Assembly: GCA_019137255.1 (NCBI GenBank)
Contig: WPDH01000213.1
Coordinates: forward strand, 1 to 10,419
Origin: Corinectria fuckeliana
Taxonomy: Eukaryota; Ascomycota; Sordariomycetes; Hypocreales; Nectriaceae
Direction of reading: 5' to 3'
DNA: 10,419 bases
The position numbers and the translations under genes are program-made. Positions 1 to 7,936 of this stretch are shown here, one piece after another; the first letter of the stretch is position 1; every line of letters begins with the position of its first letter. Under the pieces are notes generated by a model, which saw nothing but the letters and a program-made list of their open reading frames with translations, was not told where the DNA came from and did no database searches.

Positions 1-48
1 ATATAATTAAATTTAATTACTCTAGCTAATTAGTATAAGTATTATAAT
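1..48. other. AT-rich edge sequence, unassigned
   Basis: This short stretch precedes the first A repeat. It does not align with the 48 bases that precede the second A copy, and it lacks the decamer seen at the other repeat junctions. I see no gene or motif in it. Confidence 0.4.
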
Positions 49-255
49 ATTATTTATTTATACTTTATAAACCTAAAAGGTAAATAATACTTTTATTTTA
101 TATAAATATAAAAAAAACTATAAAATTAGATAAAAACCTATATTTTTTATATAGTAGGCTTAGGTTAAGCCTCTTATACTATTACTATATATAAGTAAAT
201 AGTCCTTTTACTAGGACTAGAGTTATCTTATTTCCTAAAGGGCTAGAAAAAAATT

Positions 256-311
256 AAAAAGAGGAAAAGAGAAAAAAGAAAAAGAAAAAGAGAGAAAAAA
301 GAAAAAAAAAG
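256..311 (+). repeat. Purine-only tract in A copy 1
   Basis: These are 56 consecutive A/G bases made of GAAAA and GAGA runs. The matching tract in A copy 2 at 1365-1420 is also 56 bases, so its length is conserved while A/G identity varies. A pyrimidine-rich tract (about 620-643, TTTTC units) lies further along the same unit and could pair with it. Purine tracts without CpA or TpG escape RIP, which may be why they persist. Confidence 0.8.
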
Positions 312-460
312 TAAAAGAGGGAGAAATAGTTAACTAAATATTAAGCGCCTAATCTACTATAAGAGTAGAGCAGTTAAGTATTAGGATTATACTAGCTAGG
401 TATATTTAAGTTACTTTACAGTTATAACTAAGAGCTTAAGATTTTAAGTAGATAAAACTA

Positions 461-578
461 GCTGCTAGTAGGTTAGCTAGCTATTAGTAAGTTAGCTAGT
501 AATATAGTTATTAGTAGCTAAAAGCTAGTATAAACCTAATACTTAACAGCTGTTAGTAGCTATTAGTAGCTATATAGA
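461..578. repeat. Cluster of short degenerate motifs, A copy 1
   Basis: Overlapping variants of GTTAGCTAG, CTATTAGTAG and AGCTATTAGTAGC repeat imperfectly over about 118 bases. The counterpart is at 1570-1687 in copy 2, where GTTAGCAGC forms survive. This may be an old minisatellite inside the A unit. Confidence 0.55.
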
Positions 579-828
579 TTTTTATTATTATTTATTATTT
601 AGTCTCTTAAGTTATAATATTTTTCTTTTTTTCTTTTCTTTTTAATATCTTTATAAGTAGCTTCCCTCTAGGCTTTTTATTAAGCTTATATTAGCTTTAG
701 GTCTTAAATATATACTAATATATATTCTTTTTAGGATTTATTAATATGTTTATTTTCTAGCTGCTTATATTATAGCTTTATTATAGTCTTATTATAGTAG
801 CTAACTTTATATAACTAAGAATAATAAC

Positions 829-830
<2 letters not shown>

Positions 831-881
<51 letters not shown>
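831..881. repeat. (TAA)17 microsatellite
   Basis: These are seventeen perfect TAA units inside A copy 1. The matching tract in copy 2 has sixteen units, and this single-unit change accounts for the shift in repeat offset from 1109 to 1106 bp. Confidence 0.95.
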
Positions 882-882
<1 letters not shown>

Positions 883-955
883 GATAATAAACCTAGTATA
901 GTCTCTTAGTAAGAAAGATATAGTTATATATACTAATTTATTTATATATAGATTC

Positions 956-978
956 TAATAATAATAATAATAATAATA
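956..978. repeat. Second TAA run, A copy 1
   Basis: A run of just under eight TAA units lies downstream of the main microsatellite. Its counterpart in copy 2 (from 2062) is interrupted by an NN gap. Confidence 0.9.
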
Positions 979-987
979 CTAGCTATA

Positions 988-989
988 NN
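988..989. other. Assembly gap (NN) in A copy 1
   Basis: Two N bases interrupt the sequence after AGCTATA. Comparison with copy 2, which reads AGCTATAAGAGTAAG, suggests that about four bases (AGAG or a mutated form) are missing, so the gap size is nominal. Confidence 0.85.
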
Positions 990-1147
990 TAAGTTTTTTT
1001 ACTATAAATCTACTATATATCTAAGCTAATCTTATATAGGCTAAGAGAAAAAGATAAACTAAAACAGAGAGTGCTACTACTTTAAGAGAGAAGTTTACTA
1101 CTCTAAAGAGAGTAGTATAAGCTATCTCTTATTTTATATATATTATA

Positions 1148-1157
1148 CAGATAGGTA
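1148..1157. repeat. Junction decamer, A copy 1 / A copy 2
   Basis: CAGATAGGTA marks the A/A border. Transition variants of it occur at the A/LINE and LINE/LINE borders (2254-2263 and 7927-7936). Confidence 0.6.
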
Positions 1158-1364
1158 TTTATTTATTTATACTTTATAGACCTAAAAGGTAAATAGTGCT
1201 TTTATTCTATATAGATATAGGAAAAACTATAAAATTAGATAAAAACCTGTATCCTTTATATAGCAGGCTCAGGTTAGGCCTCTTATACTATTACTACGCG
1301 TAAGTAAATAGTCCTTTTACTAGGACTAGAGTTATTTTATTTCCTAGAGGGCTAGGAAAAAATT

Positions 1365-1420
1365 AAAGAGAGAGAAGGGGAAAAAGAGAAAAAGAAAAGA
1401 GGGAAAAAAGGAAAAAAGAG
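1365..1420 (+). repeat. Purine-only tract in A copy 2
   Basis: This is the counterpart of the tract at 256-311, with the same length (56 bases) but more G, as expected of the less mutated copy. Confidence 0.8.
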
Positions 1421-1569
1421 TAAAAGAGGGAGAAATAGTTAACTAAATATTAAGCATCTAGTTTACTATAAGAGCAGAGCAGTTAAGTATTAGGATTATA
1501 CTAGTTAGGTATATCTAGGTTACTTTATAGTTATAGCTAAGAGCTTAGGATTTTAAGTGGGTAGAACTA

Positions 1570-1687
1570 GCTGCTAGTAGGTTAGCTAGCTATTAGTAGG
1601 TTAGTTAGCAGTGTAGTTATTAGTAGCTAAAGGCTAGTATAAACTTAATACTTAACAGCTGTTAGCAGCTATTAGTAGCTATATAGA
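1570..1687. repeat. Cluster of short degenerate motifs, A copy 2
   Basis: This is the counterpart of 461-578, at an offset of 1109 bp. It retains GCAG and GTG residues that are TA-mutated in copy 1. Confidence 0.55.
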
Positions 1688-1937
1688 TCTTTATTGTTAT
1701 TTATTATTTAGTCTCTTAGGTTATAATATCTTTCTTCTTTTCTTCTCTTTTTAATACCTTTATAAGTAGCTTCCCTTTAGGCTCTTTATTAGGCTTATAT
1801 TAGCTTTAAGTCTTAAATATATACTAATATATATTCTTTTTAGGATTTATTAATATATTTGTTTTCTAGCTGCTTATACTATAGCTTTATTATAGTCTTA
1901 TTATAGTAGCTAACTTTATATAGCTAAAGATAATAAC

Positions 1938-1939
<2 letters not shown>

Positions 1940-1987
<48 letters not shown>
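1940..1987. repeat. (TAA)16 microsatellite
   Basis: These are sixteen perfect TAA units in A copy 2, homologous to the 17-unit tract at 831-881. Confidence 0.95.
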
Positions 1988-1988
<1 letters not shown>

Positions 1989-2066
1989 GATAATAAACTT
2001 AGTATAGTCTCTTAGCGAGAGAGATATAGTTATATATACTAATTTGTTTATATATAGATTCTAATA

Positions 2067-2068
2067 NN
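2067..2068. other. Assembly gap (NN) in A copy 2
   Basis: Two N bases lie inside a TAA run. The true repeat number here is unknown, which is what a short-read join across a microsatellite would give. Confidence 0.85.
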
Positions 2069-2253
2069 TAATAATAATAATACTAGCTATAAGAGTAAGT
2101 TTCTTTATTATAAATCTGCTATATATCTAAGCTAATCTTATATAAGCTAAGAGAAAGAGATAGGCTAAGATAAAAAGTGCTAAAGCTTTAAGAGAGAAGT
2201 CTGCTACTCTAGAGAGAGTGGTATAAGCTATCTCTTATTCTATATATATTATA

Positions 2254-2263
2254 CAAATAAGTA
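2254..2263. repeat. Junction decamer, A copy 2 / LINE copy 1
   Basis: CAAATAAGTA differs from the 1148 decamer by two G-to-A changes. It could be the target-site duplication at the 3' side of LINE copy 1. Confidence 0.55.
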
Positions 2264-2398
2264 AGAATAGTATAGTAAGTCTCTACTAAGACTAGGTGAA
2301 TACTATAACAGGTGGCTATATAGCTTATACTTATATATATAAAATATGTAAAGTCTTACTATTTACTACTATTATTACCACCTAAGCCCTAGTAGAGG

Positions 2399-2414
2399 CT
2401 CTCTAGTAAGAGAG
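2399..2414. repeat. Small hairpin near LINE 3' end
   Basis: CTCTCT and AGAGAG flank the four-base loop AGTA. In copy 2 one arm position is a C-to-T change that could still wobble-pair in RNA. Confidence 0.4.
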
Positions 2415-2579
2415 GGGTGCTAATAATATAAGTGTGAGTTAGTTTTATAGTGTGTATATAAGCTAATAGTATATAGAGGGAGGAGCTTAAGAGGCTTAAA
2501 GATGTGGCTCTTTAGGCAAAAAGTTAGGCTCTTAAGCGTATATATATTACACCTATAGTAGTAACTATAAGCCTAATAT

Positions 2580-2604
2580 CTAACTAGTTTAACATACTAG
2601 TTAG
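2580..2604. repeat. 8-bp inverted repeat in LINE 3' UTR
   Basis: The arms CTAACTAG (2580-2587) and CTAGTTAG (2597-2604) are perfect complements with a 9-base spacer. Both arms are unchanged in copy 2 at 8253-8277. A role as a 3' RNA structure recognised by the reverse transcriptase is possible but unproven. Confidence 0.6.
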
Positions 2605-3999
2605 CAGGATTAACTATATCACTAAGGTGCTTAAGCGCCTTAAATATATTATAGTCCTAGCTCTTATCTGTCTAAGAAGTGTCTCTATTCTTATAGCAGT
2701 TAGGTTGTTAGCCTCTAAGAGAACTAGTAAGAAGGATAGTAATAGTAATAATAAGGCTAGTAAGGCTAGTAATAATACTACTATTAGTAAAGGTATAGAG
2801 AAGAGTAATATAAATATATAAGGTTAGATAGTAAGTAGTAGAAGTATAAGTTTAAGTTAGGTCTACAAGTTAGTATTATAAGCTTAGAGGATTTTAATAG
2901 GGGGTTAAAAGATTTAATTAGGATTAGTAGCTGTTATAATTAGGCTGGTTTTTTACTCTTTATAGCTTTTTCTAGGTGTATTTTATACTCCTTATAAGAG
3001 GGGTAAAAAGCACTTAGTATAGTAGTATACTATTCCTATTATAAGGCTATAAACTTAATTATAGTTATTATAGATTTATAAGGCTAGTTTATAGTATAAG
3101 ATAATATATTAGCTTAGAAACTACTAGGTAAGCAGTTAAGTAGTTTTACACTTAGATAGTTAAAGCCTAAACTTATATTAGTTTTATAGTAAGTTTATTA
3201 GGTATTCTTATTATTTAGTATACTTAGAGTAAAAGATAATAATATGTTTAGGTGTTTTTTTACTAGTCTTATATAAGTATTATAGTAAAGGCATATTAAG
3301 TATATACCTCTAGAAGAGAAAGCTTCTAAGACTAATTTTTCCTGTTTATAGCTATATAAGTATTAAGCTTTAATATTTATTAAGGTCTTAGTGTAAGTAT
3401 AATACTCTTTTGTTATTAGCAAGGGGATAAGCTTTAGCTAGTTTAAGTTAATTAGTCTTTTAGCACTCTCTCGCTTTATCTTAGAGTTAGGTTTACTATA
3501 TAGTCTATTTAGAAAGAGTGTAGGCTTTTATTACTACTAATATTAGTTTACACTCTTTATAAGGGAGCTAGCTTTTAAGCTAATCTCTAACTTCTTACTA
3601 TAGTTACTACTATAGTCTCTACTACTACTTATAGTAAATCCACCTTAAAGCTATAGTAATAGTAGCCCTAATAAGCTAAGTGGTATTCTATCTCTTAGTG
3701 TGGCTATAAAATTAGGCGGCTAGTTTATTAAGGTAGATATTAAGAGGGGAGATAGCTAGCTCTATCTCTAGTAGGTAAGCAGGTGTAGCTTTATAGGCCT
3801 TTACTACTATATATAGGTTCTAAGTCTGTTCTAATATAAGTGCTTATATAATATCTTAAGGCTTACTACTAGGGGCTATTAGGGTATAGTAGGCTTTTAT
3901 ATTATAAACTATAGTAAAATAGATAACTTATATATAGATTAATCTTACTTCTTTAAGGCTAACCCCTTATATACTTATAGTGATTATAGTAAGAGCCTA

Positions 4000-5150
4000 G
4001 TATTAGTACTTAAGTTTCCTTTTAAGGTAGTCTATATATAGGCCTTATAGTAGTTTATAATAGAGGAAGAGTCTAAGAAACCTATAAGTTTAAGTAAGCT
4101 ATACTATTAAGTCTTTAAGTTAGATTTATATTTAGTCTACTATATGTTTATAAGTAAAGTAGAGGAGCTATACTTTATCTAGTTTCTAGGTTATACTGTT
4201 TGTTTAGGCCTAATTGTTATATATTTCCTATATAGTCTTAAGCTAGGTTTAGGTCTTTTTTATATTATAGCTAAATACTAGCAGGTTTATATTATCTATA
4301 AATCTAATAACTAATATCCTAGGGGTGTTATTAAGAGCTTTATAAAGGCTAGAAATAAAGAGGATAAATAGAATAGGTGATAAAAGAGATTCTTAGAGGA
4401 CTCTTACTTTAACTTTAATTAGGTTAAAAGTTTAGCTATTAAATTAGAGCTGTATTATTTATAATATAAGGTAGCTAGTAAGCTATACTAAGAGCTATCT
4501 AGGGAATTCTTTTAGTTATAAGATAGTAATAAGTTATCTATAGTTAATACTATTAAAGGCTCTTATAAAGTTAAGCTAGAGGAGAGAGGTAAGGCTATAT
4601 TAGGCCTACACTATATATACTACTTTAACAACTATAGCTAGGGCTAGCTTTATTAACTTTCTAGGCCTATTACCTATTTGCCCTAAGAGTAGTAGCCCCT
4701 TCTCTTTTACTATAGTTATAATATACTTACTAATAACTGTTTTAATAATCTTACTAATTATATTAAGTAGTGATATTAAGTGCTAGCCTAATACTGTTTA
4801 CTATTATTTTTTAGTCTTATTAGCTTTTNNTTATTAGCTTTTAGGATAATTATAGTAATTATAGTGTGAAAGTATATTAAAAAGTAACTAATAGTAAAGC
4901 TTATATTTGCTATTTTAGTAATTATAAGAATAAGTAGTTTACTATATACTTTAAGAAATCCTATAGGGATTTTATTCTTCTTTAGGGCCTTTTATAACTT
5001 GATTTAGTGTAGAGCTTCTTAGACCTCTTTAGGGTTTATTATTAGGTATATATAGCCTGACTTAGGTTTAAGTATCTTAGGGGGTAAGAAGAGAGGGAGG
5101 TTAGAGTTATCTGCCTAAGGTTTAGAGAAGAATTTTCTTACTAAGATCTT
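4000..5150 (-). other. Reverse transcriptase domain relic within ORF2
   Basis: The upstream part reads FFSKPQADNSN and GYIYLIINPKEVQEAL, typical of the region before LINE finger motifs. Next come ILKAN (cf. L-x-K-P), SLLNIISKI, a LLQLNFIRAFNSIN block (cf. L-x-D-I-K-x-A-F-D), the L-S-P-I-L-F motif and FIDNINLLVFS. The A, B and C motif order is intact although key Asp residues are mutated. Positions are approximate because of the gap at 4829. Confidence 0.8.
4817..4842. other. NN gap flanked by identical 12-bp sequence (likely assembly artefact)
   Basis: The sequence TTATTAGCTTTT occurs at 4817-4828 and again at 4831-4842, separated only by NN. Removing one copy plus the two Ns (14 bp) joins the upstream ORF2 frame to the downstream one exactly. 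This is what an unmerged overlap between contig ends would produce. The region corresponds to the stretch between the L-x-K-P and S-L-L-N motifs of the reverse transcriptase, and its length after collapse fits that spacing. Confidence 0.8.
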
Positions 5151-5639
5151 AGCTTTATCTGTGTAGAGTGTTACTAGCTTAAGTTAGTCTTAGCGGATAA
5201 GAGGTAAAAGCTGTGAAAGAGTTATAATAGTTCTGCTATATAATCTAGCTTATCTTTTTATATTCTAGAATTATATTATATTATACTGTAAGAGCTTAAT
5301 TAGAAGTTTTCTCTAGAGGGTATACTATATATTCTATATATACTAATCTTATACTATATACACCTTAGAGTGTGTATACTAGTCTGCTAAGTAGCTAGTT
5401 TATTAAGCTATATAGTATACTCACTTAAGTTTAGAAGTTACTTTAGCTATTTTACTATTCTACTAAGAGTTATAATAAGGTTTAGGTTTCTTCTGCTTTA
5501 AGGTTATATATTTTATAATTATAGTAAGTTGCTTAAGAAGCTATTTAACTTTTATATTTAGGGCCTCTAGGGTAGTTATTATACTACTAGATATATAATA
5601 AAAACAGACTACTACTTTATTAGCTGCTTTTTGCTAGTG

Positions 5640-6340
5640 GGTTTTCTTCTAGTTAAATTTAGGGTCTAGCTTAAAAGCTATCTCTTTATAAGTGTTTATA
5701 ATATAAACATACTAGAGGATATAATTAGACTCTTTTAGGTTATAGTTAGTTTCTATATAAGAGGTATTAATAGTTTTAGTAGCTTAGGTAAGGTCTAGAG
5801 TGCTATTTTAGTAGCTTTAAGCTAACCTAGTGACTATTTTATAAGAGGTGAGAAGACTAATATAGAGTTATAGCACCTTCTTTATAAGGCTGTTACTATC
5901 TTAGTCTAAGCGGCTATAATAGTCCTAAAGTAGGTAGTAAAAGTTAAAGTTGCCTATAAGAAGTGTATAATTGTTTAGAGTGGTGCTAGTAAGAGCTTAT
6001 AGTATAAGTAAGTCGCCTCTGCTATTTAGGGGATTATATAGAGTAATAATTTAGTATTAGGTTTTTATAAAGGTAATACTAACCTAGTCTTTTTCTGCTT
6101 ATAATATTTACAATTTAGGCTTATACTGTTTATTTATATAGATTATTATATGCCTACTATAATAAACTATATAGTAGTTATAATATTTTAGGCAGGCTAG
6201 GGCTCTTATCTTAGGGTTCTTATTAGGCTTAAAAAGTGTAATTATATTATATTTACTATAGGCTTATAACATAATATAGGTTAGGATAGCTTAACAATTA
6301 GTATTCTAATATAGTACTAGTATTAATTAGTAGTCTAGGG
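5640..6340 (-). other. APE-type endonuclease domain relic within ORF2
   Basis: This is the part of ORF2 that matches the endonuclease/exonuclease/phosphatase fold of LINEs. LYNP at about 6041, GNFN at about 5950 and the SDH-equivalent at about 5720 are in the right order and at plausible spacing. It favours an APE-bearing LINE rather than one with a restriction-enzyme-like endonuclease. Two catalytic aspartates now read as Asn, which is what G-to-A RIP changes on GAT/GAC codons give. Confidence 0.78.
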
Positions 6341-7780
6341 GGGGGATAATAATAGTAATAAGGCTAAGATAATTATTAAAAGAGAGGATAGTATATAGAC
6401 AGCTTAGGCTTATATTAAGGCTAGGCTGGTAGATACTATATATAATCTGTTTATTAAGCTAGAGAGCCTTCTAGGTTTTCTTAATAAGAACTAAATAAGC
6501 TAAGCTAATAGTAAGAGCAGTAAAGGTAAGAGCCCCTAAGTTAGAGGTTTAGTTACTATGTGTTCTTAGAAGCAAAAAGGTCTATCTAAGTATTCTTTCT
6601 TAGCCTAGGCCTAGTATAAGGCTGTAACAGGGCAGTCACAGCTCTAAGCTAGGTGTTTACTCTTATAAAGGATATAGTTTAGGGGGATTTCTTTATGTTT
6701 AGTTAGGTATTCTTTTTTGTTAGTGTGTATAACGCCTTTATAATGTCTGCAGGTTAGGGCTGATTTGTAGTTCTAAGCTAGATATCTAAACTTAAAGTAG
6801 TTATAATATTAGGTGGGTTAGAGCCTCTTATTAAAGGGCTCACAGTTGTATAGTTATATATTAAGTAGTAGGCTGTTATTATATAGGCGGTTAGCCTTTT
6901 TAATAGAGCTAATATATAAGATAAGATTTATCTTTACTCTAGAGCTAGGTTAGCTAGTCTTTTACTTTTTAACTTAGAGGATCTTTAGTTAATTAGATCT
7001 GTTAATTTCTTTAATAAGCTTATTAGTGTTGTTTAAGACAGATATAAGTTAGATTCTCTTTGCTATTACTATAAATATTAGGGGGGAGAGAGCTATACTA
7101 TTACTAAAGGCTTTAGTAACCTAATCTTTAGTGTAAATAGCTTATATCTTATTTACTATATAGAATATAAGAATAGTATTACTACTTAGCAGCTTTCTTA
7201 CTATAATAACACTAGAGTTGCTATAGGCTTAGTTTGCTTTCTTAATAGTGTCTTTTAGGGTTTAGCTGTTAATATTAGAGGGTATATTTCTTGTTTAGAT
7301 TATAACTTTATGTTTAATACGGCTTTAGGTTGTTTACTTTGTGTTTCCCTAGTTTAGGGGTATTAGGTTTTATACTGTGATTAATATATAAGAGGGTTAG
7401 CCTCTCTTATAATCTAAGGGCATAATAAGAGCTATATTAATAATAGAGGTGAGAGCTATAATAATATTTATAGTGATTTAGTCCTTAAGGGCTGTTTTAT
7501 AGTTATATATTATATTCTTTTTGCATAAGATATAGGCCTGCACCTTACGTATAGACATATAAGTTTAGATAATATACTAAACTTATTTAAGAGATATAGT
7601 AGGAATAATTTTAGTAATAGTACTATATGCTTTGTTTTCTAGGTTATCTACTAGTATTCTACTCAGTTTCGCAGCAGGTTTATTATTTTTACTTAGTATA
7701 TACTAGCTGATTTCTGCGAGAGGGTTATATTAACTTTAGTTAAGTTTACACACTCTTAAATTAATAGCTATTAGAAGCAT
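6335..7780 (-). pseudogene. LINE ORF1 (zinc-knuckle nucleic-acid-binding protein), RIP-degraded
   Basis: In active LINEs this protein binds the element's RNA. I chose the start from an in-frame ATG at 7778-7780, and the frame runs for about 480 codons to a possible stop at 6335-6337; both ends are estimates. The N-terminal half is rich in Lys, Asn, Ser, Gln and Ile (for example AAKLSRILVDNLENK near 7670). The C-terminal part holds three CCHC-like knuckles: about 6767-6805 (first two Cys now Tyr, His position now Tyr, last Cys now Tyr), about 6725-6754 (TCRHYKG then His) and about 6632-6676 (YILYKSKH then CDCP, where YILY is likely mutated from C-I-L-C). A conserved-looking PFCFQEH follows. 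TGC/TGT to TAC/TAT changes explain the lost cysteines. Many TAA/TAG codons interrupt the frame. It lies just upstream of ORF2 in a different frame, as in many LINEs, and it is the least RIP-mutated part of the window. Confidence 0.75.
6338..6345. other. G8 run (C8 on the coding strand) at the ORF1/ORF2 border
   Basis: Eight consecutive G bases stand out in a window where G and C are scarce. On the coding strand the run is C8 followed by T, a context RIP does not attack. It sits where ORF1 ends and ORF2 begins in another frame, so it might be a slippage site or simply a RIP-resistant remnant. Confidence 0.6.
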
Positions 7781-7926
7781 ATTAGCACTATTGCTATAGT
7801 CCTAATACGCTATTATCCCTAGGGTAATATACATATAAGAATTTAGATTCTAGTGTTAAAATGTATTTTAGAGGCAGATTAGGGCTATAGTAAGCAGAAA
7901 CTAGGTAAGTAAGAAAAATATTAATA
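7781..7926 (-). other. 5' leader of LINE copy 1
   Basis: About 146 bases lie between the presumed element start and the in-frame ATG of ORF1. I see no promoter motif that I can defend. The stretch directly abuts the 3' end of copy 2, so any internal promoter would have to lie here or inside ORF1. The 5' limit rests only on the point where copy 2 begins. Confidence 0.45.
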
Positions 7927-7936
7927 TAGATAGGTA
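7927..7936. repeat. Junction decamer, LINE copy 1 / LINE copy 2
   Basis: TAGATAGGTA differs from the 1148 decamer by one C-to-T change. It could be the matching target-site duplication at the 5' side of LINE copy 1. Confidence 0.55.

Larger units (their letters stand above)
49..1157. repeat. A repeat, copy 1 (1.1 kb tandem unit, unknown family)
   Basis: This is the first of two adjacent copies of a unit of about 1.1 kb. It aligns with the next copy at an offset of 1109 bp up to the (TAA)n tract and 1106 bp after it; the difference is one TAA unit. Differences between the copies are almost all transitions, and this copy nearly always carries the A or T. For example, the CGCG near 1300 in copy 2 is TATA here. 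In order it holds a GGCTTA-type inverted repeat near 155-171, a purine tract, a cluster of TTAGCTAG/TATTAGTAG motifs (461-578), a pyrimidine tract (about 620-643), (TAA)n blocks and an NN gap at 988-989. I see no coding frame in either strand that I can defend. It could be a satellite-like tandem repeat, a non-autonomous mobile element or an LTR-like remnant; no terminal TG/CA pair can be shown after this much mutation. Confidence 0.85.
1158..2263. repeat. A repeat, copy 2 (1.1 kb tandem unit)
   Basis: This is the second copy of the A unit, directly abutting the first. It retains more G and C than copy 1, including CGCG near 1300 and CAG/GCA triplets near 1260, so it is the better template for judging the original sequence. 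It ends with a decamer at 2254-2263 that also begins the LINE homology, so the exact border with the retrotransposon is ambiguous by ten bases. It contains the counterpart purine tract (1365-1420), the short-motif cluster (1570-1687), (TAA)16 and an NN gap at 2067-2068 inside a second TAA run. No gene was recognised. Confidence 0.85.
2264..3000 (-). other. 3' UTR of LINE copy 1
   Basis: This non-coding stretch of about 740 bp lies between the end of ORF2 and the 3' terminus. It has no poly(A) tail that can be seen. It includes an 8-bp inverted repeat at 2580-2604 and a small 6-bp-stem hairpin at 2399-2414, both at least partly kept in copy 2. A 64-codon frame open on the plus strand (2627-2818) lies here, but it starts with GTG and is best seen as chance. 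Confidence 0.6.
3001..6345 (-). pseudogene. LINE ORF2 (APE endonuclease plus reverse transcriptase), RIP-degraded
   Basis: In a live element ORF2 nicks the target DNA and primes reverse transcription from the nick. The endonuclease comes first, with YNIITLFKP near 6225-6249 (cf. the D-I-x-A-x-Q-E-P box), LYNPLNSRG at 6015-6041, GNFNF at 5940-5954 (cf. GDFN) and SNYI at 5715-5729 (cf. the catalytic SDH box). A Lys/Gln-rich linker follows. The reverse transcriptase then shows SLLNIISKI (4747-4773), LLSPILFILF (about 4354-4386) and FIDN at 4291-4302 (cf. F-x-D-D). The C-terminal region has SLKEVRLIY (3934-3960), AYKATP (3781-3798), LIQLQTGKISL (about 3327-3363) and a TPKHI Cys/His-type relic near 3241. 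The frame changes at the NN gap (4829-4830), which looks like an assembly artefact. The N-terminal Met and the true stop cannot be fixed. All stops are TAA, TAG or TGA of RIP type. Confidence 0.85.
2254..7926 (-). mobile_element. RIP-inactivated LINE (Tad1-like), copy 1, apparently near full length
   Basis: This is a non-LTR retrotransposon read on the minus strand, with its 5' end near 7926 and its 3' end near 2254-2264. The minus strand encodes, in order, an ORF1 with zinc-knuckle relics, an APE endonuclease with a G-[D/N]-F-N box, a reverse transcriptase with a mutated F-x-D-D box, and the C-terminal region usual in fungal LINEs. No RNase H domain was seen between the reverse transcriptase and the C-terminus. 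Every stop in the coding frames is one that RIP creates from CAA, CAG, TGG or CGA. The unit length (5673 bp) is defined by the start of the second copy at 7927, which follows head to tail. Whether the extreme 5' end is complete is unknown. The element cannot be active. Assignment to the Tad1 clade is by overall architecture and motif spacing only. Confidence 0.88.

Noticed and set aside
49..2263. A copies as paired LTRs of a retrovirus-like element
   Set aside because: The copies are directly adjacent with no internal region, no primer-binding site is seen, and no TG/CA ends can be shown.
2627..2821. 64-aa plus-strand open frame as a protein-coding gene
   Set aside because: It starts with GTG, which is not a credible fungal start, it has no ATG, and it lies antisense in the 3' UTR of a dead LINE. 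Copy 2 has ATA at the same place.
2821..4830. Long plus-strand frame that looks protein-like if TAA/TAG are read as Gln
   Set aside because: Any frame in RIP DNA looks open under that rule. The minus strand gives real reverse-transcriptase motifs in order at the same place, so the plus frame is a shadow.
4980..5110. Telomere-type TTAGGG repeats
   Set aside because: Isolated TTTAGGG words occur but never in tandem; they are expected in TTAG-rich RIP DNA.
5220..6400. Telomere-linked RecQ-type helicase
   Set aside because: A few plus-strand stretches suggested helicase blocks, but no Walker or DExH motif was found. The minus strand has a clear APE endonuclease.
6540..7926. Plus-strand frame resembling a hydrophobic protein
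   Set aside because: The minus-strand frame holds three zinc-knuckle relics and an ORF1-like C-terminus at correct spacing, which is far stronger evidence.
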